From Paenibacillus melissococcoides (GTDB taxonomy: Bacteria > Bacillota > Bacilli > Paenibacillales > Paenibacillaceae), in assembly GCA_944800085.1 (NCBI GenBank), contig CALYLO010000016.1, positions 51,341 through 115,340 of the forward strand: 64,000 nt of DNA, given 5' to 3'. Below the pieces are notes generated by a model. The model was given only the letters and a program-made list of their open reading frames with translations, made no database searches and was not told the DNA's origin. This document shows, piece by piece, positions 25,065-35,706 of this stretch. Numbering within the stretch: the first letter of the stretch is position 1; each line of letters begins with the position of its first letter. A program made the translations under genes and the position numbers.

Positions 25065-25212
25065 CCCCTTCAGGGAACAACTTTAACCTTTTCATAACCT
25101 CTTTTGGGGGAGGAGTCAATACACTGGAGTAGTGTGACGGAAACAGCGAGGGGTATCGTTGTCAATATCGTTTTAACGTTTTCATTTTGAAGGATGCACG
25201 AGGTGAGTTCAT

Positions 25213-26322
25213 TTGAAGCAAACGATCAAAGGCCGTCCGGATTTTTTGCTCCTTTTTGTGACCTTGCTGCTAGTTATGTTCGGATTGGCGATGATATACA
25301 GCGCAAGCTCGGCCGTGGTCAGCCTGAAATATGAGAATCCGTCCTATTATGCGTCGAAGCAAATGTTGTTCGCTCTCATTGGTCTTGTCGCTATGTTTGT
25401 GTTCATGAATATTCCGTTTCGTACATGGAGCAAGGCCGCACCCTTCTTGTTGTTGTTCTCGATCGTTCTGCTTGTGCTCGTTCCTTATTTCGGCGTCAAG
25501 GTGAATGGCGCAACCCGATGGTTCAATGTGGGCGGGATGCGGTTCCAACCGACGGAATTCGCCAAGCTGTCCTTAATCATCTATTTGTCGCATTTGATCA
25601 GCAAAAAAGAGGAACGGATTCGCGTGTTCGCCGTGGGATTGCTGCCCATTCTGCTGGTCATTGGCGTCATGCTGGTGCTGATTATGCTGCAGCCGGATTT
25701 TGGCTCGGTGATGATCATTTCGATTCTATCGATGACCATCATTATTATCGGCGGGGCGAATATGCGTCATATCGCGATCCTGAGCGGGGGATTCGGGGTG
25801 CTGCTGGTCATTCTTGCCTTCAGCCGCAGCTACCGCTACCAGCGGATTATGTCGTTTTTGAATCCGTTCGATGATCCGGAAGGATCCGGCTATCAATTGA
25901 TTCAGTCTTTGATCGCGCTGGCTCACGGGGGGATGACGGGAACGGGTTACGGCCAGAGCGTGCAGAAGCTTTTCTATTTGCCGGAAGCGCACACCGATTT
26001 TATTTTTGCCGTCATCGCCGAGGAATTCGGTTTTGCGGGCGGGGTATTGCTTTTATTTTGTTTTTTTCTTTTCTTCTGGCGGGGCCTTATGGCAGCGCTT
26101 CGCAGCGATGAGCCCTTCGGGATTATGCTCGGAACAGGCATTATCACGATGATATTTGCCCAGTTCGCGTTGAACCTGGGGGCGGTAACCGGGGCGATGC
26201 CGATTAAGGGCGTACCGCTTCCGTTCATCAGCTATGGAGGCTCTTCTCTTTTGCTATGTATGGCCAGCGCCGGCATACTGTTGAATATTTCCCGCGACAA
26301 TGATCGGAGACAGCGCGAGTAA
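25213..26322 (+). CDS. FtsW/RodA/SpoVE family SEDS glycosyltransferase
   Basis: Polytopic peptidoglycan polymerase of the SEDS family, 369 residues, about ten transmembrane helices. Family motifs are present: MIYSASSAVV near the N-terminus, FNVGGMRFQPTEFAKLS, the LQPDFGS loop, GYQLIQSLIALAHGG, and the C-terminal PLPFISYGGSSLL. FtsW, RodA and SpoVE cannot be told apart here. The TTG at 25213 has gaggtgag seven bases upstream. A second SEDS gene follows at once, so the two form an operon. Confidence 0.9.
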   Translation: MKQTIKGRPDFLLLFVTLLLVMFGLAMIYSASSAVVSLKYENPSYYASKQMLFALIGLVAMFVFMNIPFRTWSKAAPFLLLFSIVLLVLVPYFGVKVNGATRWFNVGGMRFQPTEFAKLSLIIYLSHLISKKEERIRVFAVGLLPILLVIGVMLVLIMLQPDFGSVMIISILSMTIIIIGGANMRHIAILSGGFGVLLVILAFSRSYRYQRIMSFLNPFDDPEGSGYQLIQSLIALAHGGMTGTGYGQSVQKLFYLPEAHTDFIFAVIAEEFGFAGGVLLLFCFFLFFWRGLMAALRSDEPFGIMLGTGIITMIFAQFALNLGAVTGAMPIKGVPLPFISYGGSSLLLCMASAGILLNISRDNDRRQRE

Positions 26323-26362
26323 GCATGCCTTCTTACCCAATCTGCGAACTAGAGGTACTCAC

Positions 26363-27514
26363 ATGATGTTTTATATTCGCAAGCTAAAAAAATTGGACAA
26401 GCCGACGCTCCTGGTGCTGCTTGGCCTGATGATTCTCGGGACGGTTGCCGTAGATGAAGCTACTTCCGGCACGAATCTGGATGGGCTGTACAAGTACAGC
26501 ATAGGCTTTTTTGTACTTTTCCTTCTTCCCATGCTGCTGATATCGCTGCTTGACTACTCTATTTTTACAGGCGCCGCAGCTTATATTTTATATGGCATCG
26601 GGCTTGCTCTGCTTCTCTTCGTGATGTTCACCGGAGAAAATATTAACGGAGCGGTACGCTGGATAAGAGTCGGAGGCTTCCAGCTTCAGCCCTCTGAATT
26701 GGTTAAAATCGCTACCGTGCTTGTCACCTGCAATCTGCTGCAAAAGCGATCCGGGAACAAGCTCCGGTTCATTCGGGATTTGCTGCCGATAGGCGCCGTG
26801 TTCTTCTTACCGGCTTTCATTGTGATGAAGCAGCCGGATTTGGGCACCGCGCTCGTGTTCGTCGCCGTCCTGCCCGTCATGCTGTGGATGGGGAATATTC
26901 ACGTCCTGCATATGCTGCTGCTGCTCGCGTCGATGGCCTTGCCGGTCGGGGGCGTCTGCTGGCTGTATTTTTCGAATTACGATATCCTGGCCAACCTGTT
27001 GAAGCCCCATCAATTATCAAGAATCGAGACGTTTCTTGAACCCGGCCTCGATCCTGATAAATCGTGGCATGTCAATAACGCGATGAATGCGATCGGATCG
27101 GGTCAAATGAGCGGAAATTCCGGCTTCTATGTTGATCGCGGTTACATTCCGTACGCATACTCGGATTCCATCTACGTGGTCATAGGCGAGAAATTCGGAT
27201 TTATCGGCTCCTCGGTTCTGCTGCTTTTATTTTATTTGCTTATTTTCCGCATGCTGTTTATCGCCCGGGAGAGCCGTGATCTGGCGGGCTCCTATCTCGT
27301 TGTCGGCCTGGCCGGCATGCTGCTGTTTCAAATCTTCGTCAACATCGGCATGCATATCGGCCTGATGCCGTTGACCGGCATATCGCTTCCGTTCATCAGT
27401 TACGGGGGCAGCTCCTTGCTGGCGAATATGCTGTCCATCGGGCTGGTGCTGAGCGTCCATGTTCATAAGGACGACATCGCCATGGCGGCAGATACCGGCG
27501 GCAATATGAGATAA
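26363..27514 (+). CDS. Second SEDS family protein (RodA-like)
   Basis: 383 residues and about ten helices. It shares IRVGGFQLQPSELVKI, MKQPDLGTAL, NNAMNAIGSGQMSGNSGFY and the C-terminal PFISYGGSSLL with RodA/FtsW, so it should be a peptidoglycan glycosyltransferase. Sequence differs clearly from the gene in front, so it is not a recent duplicate. ATG 26363 has agaggta eight bases upstream; the frame starts earlier and overlaps the preceding gene. Two adjacent SEDS genes suggest division of labour in growth or sporulation. Confidence 0.9.
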   Translation: MMFYIRKLKKLDKPTLLVLLGLMILGTVAVDEATSGTNLDGLYKYSIGFFVLFLLPMLLISLLDYSIFTGAAAYILYGIGLALLLFVMFTGENINGAVRWIRVGGFQLQPSELVKIATVLVTCNLLQKRSGNKLRFIRDLLPIGAVFFLPAFIVMKQPDLGTALVFVAVLPVMLWMGNIHVLHMLLLLASMALPVGGVCWLYFSNYDILANLLKPHQLSRIETFLEPGLDPDKSWHVNNAMNAIGSGQMSGNSGFYVDRGYIPYAYSDSIYVVIGEKFGFIGSSVLLLLFYLLIFRMLFIARESRDLAGSYLVVGLAGMLLFQIFVNIGMHIGLMPLTGISLPFISYGGSSLLANMLSIGLVLSVHVHKDDIAMAADTGGNMR

Positions 27515-27556
27515 ATAAGGGCGTGCTTGCTTAGGAGGAATTGAACATTGCGGGTC

Positions 27557-27586
27557 ATCCCTCTGCGCGCTGCGCAGGGGGTTTTC
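27557..27586 (+). terminator. Terminator after the SEDS operon
   Basis: CCCTCTGCGC and GCGCAGGGGG pair around gct, then TTTT. The remaining bases up to 27810 hold no supportable gene. Confidence 0.75.
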
Positions 27587-27810
27587 GAATTGGTTCAGAT
27601 TATGGTGATATCTGCGTGTATGAATCGCGGAGAACGCGCGGCATGGCGTTTGCACGCAAAAATGGGCCGGATGGTGGCGCTAACGGGGGAAGGATGGTAA
27701 ACTAAGGTTGAAAATAATGAAAAATGAATGAAAATTGAGTACATCTCATATAGATTGCCCTGCGGAATTCCGATACAACTTCAGGGCCGATATAGAAAGG
27801 GGCGGTAACG

Positions 27811-28497
27811 TTGACGGCAGCGGAGGAGAAGCGAATGCTTCGTCTGCAATATAAGGCGCGCAGGCAGGCGGTCGGCCCGCAGGAGCGGGAGTCCAGCAGC
27901 GAAGCCGTATGCCGGCGGGCTTACCCATTCATGAAAGCGCTGCGAGAGCGGCATGGACGTCCCTTGCATTTGTGCGCCTATTTTCCGTTCGGCAATGAGC
28001 TGGATATTACCGCCTTGCTGCTTGATTGCCGGAAGCGGGGCGATGCCGTCTATCTTCCGCGCACGGACGCGGCTTCGCGGACGATGTCGCTGCATCCGTG
28101 GACAGAGCATACGGTATTCACGAGCGGCACCTTCGGCCTGCAGGAGCCGGGGCCCGAGACGGAGCGGCTGGATCCGGAGCATTGGGACAAGCTGGACGCG
28201 ATTTTCGTTCCCGGTATCGCCTATGATCGGCAGGGCGGACGGCTGGGGCTGGGCGCAGGTTATTATGACCGGTTCTGGCATGCTTATCTGGAGGCGCTGG
28301 ACCGTGCGCCGCTTGAGCGCAGACGCGCCGATCGCGCCGTGCGGCTGGGCTGCATCTATTCGTGGCAGCTGGCGGAGCGCGTGCCGATGGAAGCGCATGA
28401 TATCGCCGTCGATTGGCTGATTACCGAGGATGAGATCATCGCTTGCGCAGCCGATGCAGAGCTGCCGCTAACCGGGAGGAACGGCGGCCGCGAGTAA
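27811..28497 (+). CDS. 5-formyltetrahydrofolate cyclo-ligase
   Basis: ATP-dependent enzyme converting 5-formyl-THF (folinate) to 5,10-methenyl-THF. 228 residues; the family motif GRLGLGAGYYDRF is at about 148, with AYFPFGNELDI and FVPGIAYD before it. The start used is TTG 27811 with aaagggg eight bases upstream; ATG 27835 is the alternative. It is about 30 residues longer than most homologues because of the C-terminal tail. Confidence 0.92.
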   Translation: MTAAEEKRMLRLQYKARRQAVGPQERESSSEAVCRRAYPFMKALRERHGRPLHLCAYFPFGNELDITALLLDCRKRGDAVYLPRTDAASRTMSLHPWTEHTVFTSGTFGLQEPGPETERLDPEHWDKLDAIFVPGIAYDRQGGRLGLGAGYYDRFWHAYLEALDRAPLERRRADRAVRLGCIYSWQLAERVPMEAHDIAVDWLITEDEIIACAADAELPLTGRNGGRE

Positions 28498-28606
28498 GTG
28501 CCGAGAGGATGAGATCGCATGCGGCAGAAGGATGGACGTCCTTCCTGCGCGTGCCAATATATTGAAGAAGGCCGGTTGTGCCGGCTAGGCGGGAGGAGGA
28601 GCCCTG

Positions 28607-29098
28607 ATGCGCTGGAAAGTAGCAATATTGACGGCGAGCGACAAAGGATCCCGGGGAGAGCGCGAGGATACGAGCGCCCAGGTCATTCGGGAACTCGTCG
28701 AAGAAGAACTCCATGGTGAGATTGTGGAATACCGGATTGTGCCGGATGAGATGAATGAGATTTCCGCATCGCTCATCGAGATGGCCGATTATTTTCAGGC
28801 CAACTTGATTATTACGACAGGCGGTATCGGGATGGCGGAGCGGGACGTGACGCCGGAGGCGACGCTCAAGGTCGTCGATCGGCTCGTGCCGGGCATGGCG
28901 GAAGCGATGCGCTTCGCCTCGATGCAGAAGCAGCGCCGGGCGATGCTGAACCGCGGCGTGTGCGGGGTGAGGGGACAGACGCTCATCATCAATCTGCCCG
29001 GAGATCCGAAAGGCGTGCATGAGAATCTGCTGCCGATTATGGATCAGATTCCGCATGCGCTTGCCGTGCTGAACGGGGAGCACAAGGGCGCGGAATAG
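28607..29098 (+). CDS. moaB: Molybdenum cofactor biosynthesis protein MoaB/MogA family
   Basis: Adenylates or binds molybdopterin during molybdenum cofactor synthesis. 163 residues with the MoCF-binding signature LIITTGGIGMAERDVTPEA, ILTASDKGSRGEREDTS at the N-terminus and INLPGDPKG at the C-terminus. A gggaggagg site precedes the ATG. B. subtilis has another molybdopterin gene, moaC, at the same point of this neighbourhood. Confidence 0.92.
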   Translation: MRWKVAILTASDKGSRGEREDTSAQVIRELVEEELHGEIVEYRIVPDEMNEISASLIEMADYFQANLIITTGGIGMAERDVTPEATLKVVDRLVPGMAEAMRFASMQKQRRAMLNRGVCGVRGQTLIINLPGDPKGVHENLLPIMDQIPHALAVLNGEHKGAE

Positions 29099-29211
29099 AA
29101 CCCTTCATAATATTGTTACAGATTATTTGGTATATTACGGATGGCGCATATGATATGATGTAGATCACAAGCACTCTATTATAGGATCTGCAGAAAGGAG
29201 ATATTTTCGCT

Positions 29212-29484
29212 ATGTTCAACGGCATTGGCGTCTCGGGAATACTTCTGCTCTTGGTCATTGCGCTATTATTGTTCGGACCGAATAAGCTGCCTGAATTGGG
29301 ACGGGCCTTCGGCCGCACCCTGCGGGAATTCAAGGAAGGCGCGCGCGATATTATGGGGGATGAGCCAAGCGCGAAGCCTGCCCGCCAAGAAATTCAGACG
29401 GTTGACGTCGAACCGGCTGGCCAGGAGCTGGCCAAGGCGTCCGGCGAAGCGAACAGCGCCAATCAGCGCCGCCTCCCTGAGTAA
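29212..29484 (+). CDS. tatA: Sec-independent translocase subunit TatA
   Basis: Pore-forming subunit for export of folded twin-arginine proteins. 90 residues: one transmembrane helix (about 6-24), then the conserved FGPNKLPELGRAFGR hinge and amphipathic helix, then a polar tail. RBS aaaggagat lies upstream. tatC follows in the same orientation. Confidence 0.94.
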   Translation: MFNGIGVSGILLLLVIALLLFGPNKLPELGRAFGRTLREFKEGARDIMGDEPSAKPARQEIQTVDVEPAGQELAKASGEANSANQRRLPE

Positions 29485-29553
29485 CCAGACGTTGTCTGTC
29501 ATGTTCAGCGGGGCGGTCCCGCTTTTACCATGGAAGGAACAGGTTGGTGAGGC

Positions 29554-30336
29554 ATGTCGAAGGTAACGGAAGAACAAATGACACTGATCGAGCATATTAC
29601 GGAGCTTCGCAAACGTGTCGTCTATATCATCATCGTCCTCGTCATTGGCTTGGTGGCAGGATTCCTCGCCGCTGATCCGATTTACGAATATTTGCGCAAT
29701 ACGGAGCCGGCCAATCAGATGCCGCTTCACGGCTTCTCGCTATGGGACGGGATCGGGATATATATGAAGTTCGCCTTCATTATTGCATTGGCTGTGACGC
29801 TTCCGTTTGCGATGTACCAGCTGTGGGCTTTCGTCAGCCCCGGCCTCCGGGAAATAGAACGGCGTGCTGCTCTCCGGTACGTCCCTTTTGTATTTGTGCT
29901 GTTTTTGCTAGGGCTGTCCTTCGCCTATTTCGTCGTCTTTCCGATGGCGTTCTCTTTCACGTCGGGCATTAACAAGCATATGAACTTGACCGAGACGTAC
30001 GGCATCACGCAGTATTTTTCGTTCATGCTCAATCTGCTGGTCCCGATCTCGCTGCTCTTCGAGCTGCCGATCGTCATTATGTTCCTGACCCGGATCCGGC
30101 TGCTGAACCCGCTGAGATTGCGGAAAATGCGGCGGGTGGCGTACTTTGTCCTGATCTTGCTCGGCACGATGCTGTCGCCCCCGGATATTGTCTCGGACTT
30201 GCTCGTGGCGATACCGCTCCTCATTTTATATGAGATCAGCGTGTTCATGTCCTCGATCGTCTACCGGAAGCAGCTGCTGGAGCAGGAGGCATGGGAGAAG
30301 GAATTCGGAGAAGGCGCCGATACGACGGCGGTCTAA
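29554..30336 (+). CDS. tatC: Sec-independent translocase subunit TatC
   Basis: Signal-peptide receptor of the Tat system. 260 residues with six transmembrane helices; opens with EQMTLIEHITELRKRV, has FVSPGLREIERR in the first periplasmic-cytoplasmic loop region and LSPPDIVSDLLVAIPLLILYE near the end. It pairs with tatA 69 bases upstream as a minimal TatAC system. Confidence 0.94.
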   Translation: MSKVTEEQMTLIEHITELRKRVVYIIIVLVIGLVAGFLAADPIYEYLRNTEPANQMPLHGFSLWDGIGIYMKFAFIIALAVTLPFAMYQLWAFVSPGLREIERRAALRYVPFVFVLFLLGLSFAYFVVFPMAFSFTSGINKHMNLTETYGITQYFSFMLNLLVPISLLFELPIVIMFLTRIRLLNPLRLRKMRRVAYFVLILLGTMLSPPDIVSDLLVAIPLLILYEISVFMSSIVYRKQLLEQEAWEKEFGEGADTTAV

Positions 30337-30350
30337 TCATGAAGTCCGTT

Positions 30351-30406
30351 ATGCAGGTGTAACAGGTTCGCATGGAGCGTTCATCTTGTTGTGCCTGCAT
30401 TTTTTT
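30351..30406 (+). terminator. Terminator after tatC
   Basis: ATGCAGG (30351-30357) pairs with CCTGCAT (30394-30400), extended inward by AACA / TGTT, followed by T6. It separates the tat operon from groESL. Confidence 0.75.
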
Positions 30407-30553
30407 GTGCCCGGCGGATGAATGCGGGCTCTTGCGCGCTGCGGGGTCAATCCGCGAACAGGATGGAATGTTATGAGCCTTTTTGGATAAAATGGGTAAG
30501 GTGTGCTCGAGGAGCGCCGGATCGGAAAAATAATTTTTTCACGCGAAACCCTC

Positions 30554-30582
30554 TTGCAATGTAAACCCAAAATCAGTATCAT
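30554..30582 (+). promoter_or_regulatory. Sigma-A promoter of groESL
   Basis: TTGCAA and TATCAT separated by 17 bases, ending 12 bases before the CIRCE element. Confidence 0.75.
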
Positions 30583-30594
30583 AGGAATTGGTTA

Positions 30595-30621
30595 TTAGCA
30601 CTAAGCATCGTCGAGTGCTAA
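30595..30621. promoter_or_regulatory. CIRCE operator (HrcA site)
   Basis: TTAGCACTA, nine bases, GAGTGCTAA. It matches the CIRCE consensus TTAGCACTC-N9-GAGTGCTAA except for one base at the inner end of the left arm. It overlaps the expected transcription start, so HrcA should repress groESL when unstressed. Confidence 0.93.
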
Positions 30622-30723
30622 CACCGGGCGAATGCTTCGTTTTTGAGGATTCTACCGCTGCCTGTCCCAGGCGCCGGAGAATTCTTCACCTTATAAACTC
30701 TTGTTCAAAGGAGGCTATTTTTC

Positions 30724-31005
30724 ATGATCAAACCATTAGGTGAGCGCGTATTGATCGAACCAATCGCGAAGGAAGAAACTACAGCTTTCGGTATCGTTCT
30801 GCCGGATACGGCGAAGGAGAAGCCGCAAGAAGGCAAGGTGATCGCGGTAGGTAACGGGGTATGGAAAGACGGTCAACGTGTGCCGCTCGATCTGAAAGAA
30901 GGAGACCGCGTTATTTTCTCCAAATATGCCGGTACTGAAGTGAAGTATGAAGGCAAAGAGTATTTGATTATGAAAGAAAGCGACGTTCACGCTGTTATCG
31001 GGTAA
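30724..31005 (+). CDS. groES: Co-chaperonin GroES
   Basis: Cap of the GroEL folding chamber, forming a seven-membered ring. 93 residues beginning [13 protein letters not shown], with the mobile loop ([13 protein letters not shown]) and the closing [19 protein letters not shown] aaaggagg. First gene of the CIRCE-controlled heat-shock operon. Confidence 0.97.
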   Translation: MIKPLGERVLIEPIAKEETTAFGIVLPDTAKEKPQEGKVIAVGNGVWKDGQRVPLDLKEGDRVIFSKYAGTEVKYEGKEYLIMKESDVHAVIG

Positions 31006-31106
31006 TCGGCCCGGCGGAACAGCCTTACCGACATAAGTACGATCGAGTCTTTCGGAATGGAAGACTCCCAGACGGACATATATGCACGCCGTATCATTCT
31101 GAATGA

Positions 31107-32753
<1,647 letters not shown>

Positions 32754-32761
32754 TAAGACTA

Positions 32762-32787
32762 GGAACCCTTGGTGCAACAAGGGTTCC
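32762..32787 (+). terminator. groEL terminator stem at the host-prophage junction
   Basis: GGAACCCTTG and CAAGGGTTCC pair perfectly around gtgcaa, but gcgtctg follows instead of a T-run. Three GTTAAC motifs lie within the next 35 bases, ending in the integrase stop region. The missing T-run suggests that the integration point (attL) lies in or at the right arm of this hairpin. Confidence 0.65.
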
Positions 32788-32808
32788 GCGTCTGTTAACT
32801 TCATTTTG

Positions 32809-34039
32809 TTAACATTTTGTTAACTCTGAGTCCGTTTTTTTAGAGGCTCTCATTAGTTCGCCGAACTTTTGAGAAGCCTCTATTCTTTTTGGTTTGGTTA
32901 TGTGTAGGTAAATTTTTCGTGTAATGTCGTCGTCTGCATGCCCAAGTCTTTGCATGATCTGCTCGAGACTGACTCCGGCTTCCGTGAGCAACGAAGTGTG
33001 AGTGTGTCGTAATGAATGTGGAGTAAGTTCCTGATTCAGTTCGGCTAATCTCAAGAGGCGCTTCATTCTAAGTTGGATCATTTTTACTACTTCAGGGTAT
33101 CCTGCGTACTGGCCTAACTTGGCAAAAACAAAACCGCGGTCATGGTAAGTATTCGGTCTTTTCGCCTTTTCAATTTGTTGCATTGTTAGAAGGTTCCTAA
33201 AACCCTCGATTATTTCGGGCTCCACATGAATTTCCCTTATCGACGAAGTGGTTTTAGGTGTGTTCAGGATATATTTACTGTAATTATTGTTAGGGTTGTA
33301 TAACGTCTTAGTTATTCGAATTTTATGTTCCTCGAAATCAATATCAGTTTCTTTAAGCGCACAAAGTTCGCCTACTCGAATCCCTGTGTAAGCGAGCGTC
33401 GTAAAAATTTCATAGTCCCGATCCAGGCCGTGAATTTGGGCTGTATTGAGGAAATGGATGAGTTCTTCTTTTTCTAAGTAATTAGGAAGGTCATTGTTCT
33501 CTTCTAGTTCCTCGACAGTTTTTACATCCTTGGGGTATATAGGCAGATTCGGTCGGATCGATTTTCACGGCCCCGATCTTAACTCCATACTCAAAAATCA
33601 TCCCGGCGGTTGAGTGAATGCCGGACAGCGTATTCTCGCCCAGCCCTCTCTTTTTTACTCCTCCATGTTCTTTTAGTGAGTTCAGCGCTGCTTGATAATC
33701 GCCAGGCGTTATTTCGCTAGCAATCACTTTTGCAAAACAGGTTAAAAGGTTATCCCTCTCGTTGCTTCTTATCCTTATCGTCCCATCCTTTTTCGGTTTA
33801 CCGTGCTTGCTATAATGCTTCAACCATTGCTCAGATAACTCTTCAAATGTCATCTTGGTTTCTTTTACATACGTTCCACGATTCACTTCAGCTAATATTT
33901 CGGCTGCAGCGGCCTGGGCGTCTTTTTTAGTTTTGAATCCACCTCTACCTAACTGATTTCTCTCGCCTGTTTTCGGGTCCTTCCCGATGTCGATCATAAA
34001 TGACCATGTCTTCCCGCGCTTGTAATAACTTCCTTTCAA
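32809..34039 (-). pseudogene. int: Tyrosine integrase, frameshifted
   Basis: Site-specific recombinase of the phage integrase family, with an N-terminal AP2-like DNA-binding part (GSYYKRGKTWSFMIDIG), a SAM-like core-binding domain, and a catalytic domain holding R (TGIRVGELCAL), H-x-x-R (TPHSLRHTHTSLL), LGHADDD and the final Tyr (KIYLHIT). The frame is broken at 33532-33535, where a run of four C on the coding strand should be three: the N-terminal part then stops after 20 codons, while the other frame continues through to the C-terminus. Start is TTG 34039 with gggag upstream. Unless this is a sequencing error, the prophage cannot excise by itself. Confidence 0.9.
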
Positions 34040-34052
34040 AGTTGAACACTCC

Positions 34053-34985
34053 CTATAGTGATGGTCTAAAATGTCCGGCATAGACGCCGCATATTATCAA
34101 TTCATTCGGACTCACCTCCACAGACTGATAAGCGTTGTTTTCGGGAGAAAGTGTGAATTTAGGAGAACCTTCGGACCAACTGATCCTCTTTAAACTCCCT
34201 TCTTCGCTGTTAATAATTGCGGCCACAATTTGACCGTTAAACTCTGCCCATGAGGCTTTACGCATAAATACAATGTCTCCGTTTTCAATTCCAGCATTAA
34301 TCATCGAGTCACCTTTAACCCTTAACGCGTAGTCTGGTTGCTGAACATTCAAAAAGGGGAAATTGATGAATTCCTCAATTTCCTCATTGGCCAATATCCC
34401 ATCTCCAACACAGATAGAACCAATAAGTGGAATCGGCTTAACATTTTTGCATTGTTTATAATACTCCTTTAATCTTGGAGAATAACTCATGATGATTTTA
34501 TTTAGTTCTTCAGCAATGTTTTTCTTTGCTTCGAGGTTATAGTCATTTCGTCTGTACAAATTAATGAATTCATCCAAATTAGCGTTTTCATACAGAGCGA
34601 GAATGTCATTTGGTGCAAACATTGTGAGCAACTTTTTATGTATGTCATTATCCATGTTGATATACATAAAGCATGTCTCCAACATATCAATTATTTTGGC
34701 GTCCAATTCCTCGCCTTCATTCATGAGATTTACCAAATAATCCTCATGTTCTTCTTTCAGACCCTCGAAGTAATTTGCCGCTTTCATTAATTCCCCATAT
34801 GTAACATCTTTCAACTGTTTAGAAATTTTCAACAAAGTATCAGGAGTGGGTATCTGAGAATTATTTTCAATTCTGGTCAATGTGGCGGGTGATACGCCAG
34901 TGACTTCCGAAAGTTCCTTCTTTGTTTTATACCCGTTCCGAATCCTCGCGTCCTTAATAAAATCGCCGATCTTCATTTCGTTCAT
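34053..34985 (-). CDS. Phage repressor, XRE HTH plus S24 peptidase domain
   Basis: CI/LexA-like lysogeny repressor, 310 residues. An HTH_XRE domain (about 8-65, ELSEVTGVSPATLTRIENN) is joined by a long helical linker to a C-terminal S24 autoprotease domain (about 200-305) with the catalytic Ser in GDSMI and the Lys in SLKRISW. RecA-stimulated self-cleavage would induce the phage after DNA damage. It overlaps the upstream edge of the integrase gene region and is divergent from the Cro-like gene across an operator region. Confidence 0.93.
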   Translation of the reverse strand: MNEMKIGDFIKDARIRNGYKTKKELSEVTGVSPATLTRIENNSQIPTPDTLLKISKQLKDVTYGELMKAANYFEGLKEEHEDYLVNLMNEGEELDAKIIDMLETCFMYINMDNDIHKKLLTMFAPNDILALYENANLDEFINLYRRNDYNLEAKKNIAEELNKIIMSYSPRLKEYYKQCKNVKPIPLIGSICVGDGILANEEIEEFINFPFLNVQQPDYALRVKGDSMINAGIENGDIVFMRKASWAEFNGQIVAAIINSEEGSLKRISWSEGSPKFTLSPENNAYQSVEVSPNELIICGVYAGHFRPSL

Positions 34986-35029
34986 TTTTCTTCAAAATTC
35001 TCCCTTCATCTAATGGCTGAAAATATCAT

Positions 35030-35157
35030 AACACAATCATTACGTGTACGCAATTATTATCTCAGAATCTATTGCGCGCCCGGAATTGCTGTAATATAAT
35101 TGAATTGCGAGGACAAAATAAAATAAAATAAATTGCGAGATCGCAATTTTGGGGGGG
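35030..35157. promoter_or_regulatory. Operator region of the lysogeny switch
   Basis: The half-site CGCAATT, or its complement AATTGCG, occurs at about 35048, 35126 and as a full palindrome AATTGCGAGATCGCAATT at about 35140-35157; ATTGCGCGC at 35082 is a degenerate copy. A -10-like TATAAT lies near 35093. The region sits between the divergent repressor and Cro-like genes, where CI/Cro operators are expected. Confidence 0.65.
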
Positions 35158-35167
35158 GAGGATGCTC

Positions 35168-35443
35168 ATGAAAAAGTATGTGGTTCGTCTGAAAGTTAAA
35201 GAGTTAATGAAGGCGCAAATTGATAAGGATATTGCTACTGATAAGGAATTGGCTGACTTGTTGAATGTGAATGTTACGCAGGTGTGGAGAAATAAGCTGC
35301 CAATAAGTGATGAAAGGTACAACACGCCCGGAAATCAATTTATCGCCGGGGTAATGGAAGTATTTGGAGGGAAGTTTGACGATTATTTTTATATAGAAGA
35401 AGTTGACGATCCTCGGAAGACAAAAAAACGCACTTCTGCTTAG
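35168..35443 (+). CDS. Cro-like HTH protein
   Basis: 91 residues with a helix-turn-helix-like segment (DKELADLLNVNVTQVWRNKLP at about 21-41). Divergent from the repressor and first rightward gene, the position of Cro. The ATG at 35168 has ggggggagga seven bases upstream. Confidence 0.65.
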   Translation: MKKYVVRLKVKELMKAQIDKDIATDKELADLLNVNVTQVWRNKLPISDERYNTPGNQFIAGVMEVFGGKFDDYFYIEEVDDPRKTKKRTSA

Positions 35444-35457
35444 AAAGGGTGGGAGTC

Positions 35458-35706
35458 ATGGCTAAAGAAAAAATTATTCATTGGGATAAGATGCCTGATG
35501 AAATGTCGGCACAAAACATTGCGGATATTTTCTCCATTGACAGACGTCGAGTCTATGAATTGTTTGACTTGTCGCCAGAAATGGGTGGAATCCCAAATTA
35601 CAGCATCGGCACAACAAGACGGGCTGATAAGGAAGACGTGAAACAATGGAGAGATAATCTAAAGAACCAGAAAGTACGCTCTCATGAGAAAGGAGAATCA
35701 GCATGA
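35458..35706 (+). CDS. Small HTH DNA-binding protein
   Basis: 82 residues with a MerR/excisionase-like winged HTH (MSAQNIADIFSIDRRRVYEL, then a GTTRRADKEDVKQW wing region). This type acts in phages as regulator or excisionase. RBS aaagggtgggag precedes the ATG; the end overlaps the next gene by four bases. Confidence 0.7.
   Translation: MAKEKIIHWDKMPDEMSAQNIADIFSIDRRRVYELFDLSPEMGGIPNYSIGTTRRADKEDVKQWRDNLKNQKVRSHEKGESA

Noticed and set aside
32788-32830. tRNA gene as prophage attachment site
   Set aside because: No tRNA-like cloverleaf or CCA end is present at the junction; the neighbouring element is the groEL terminator.
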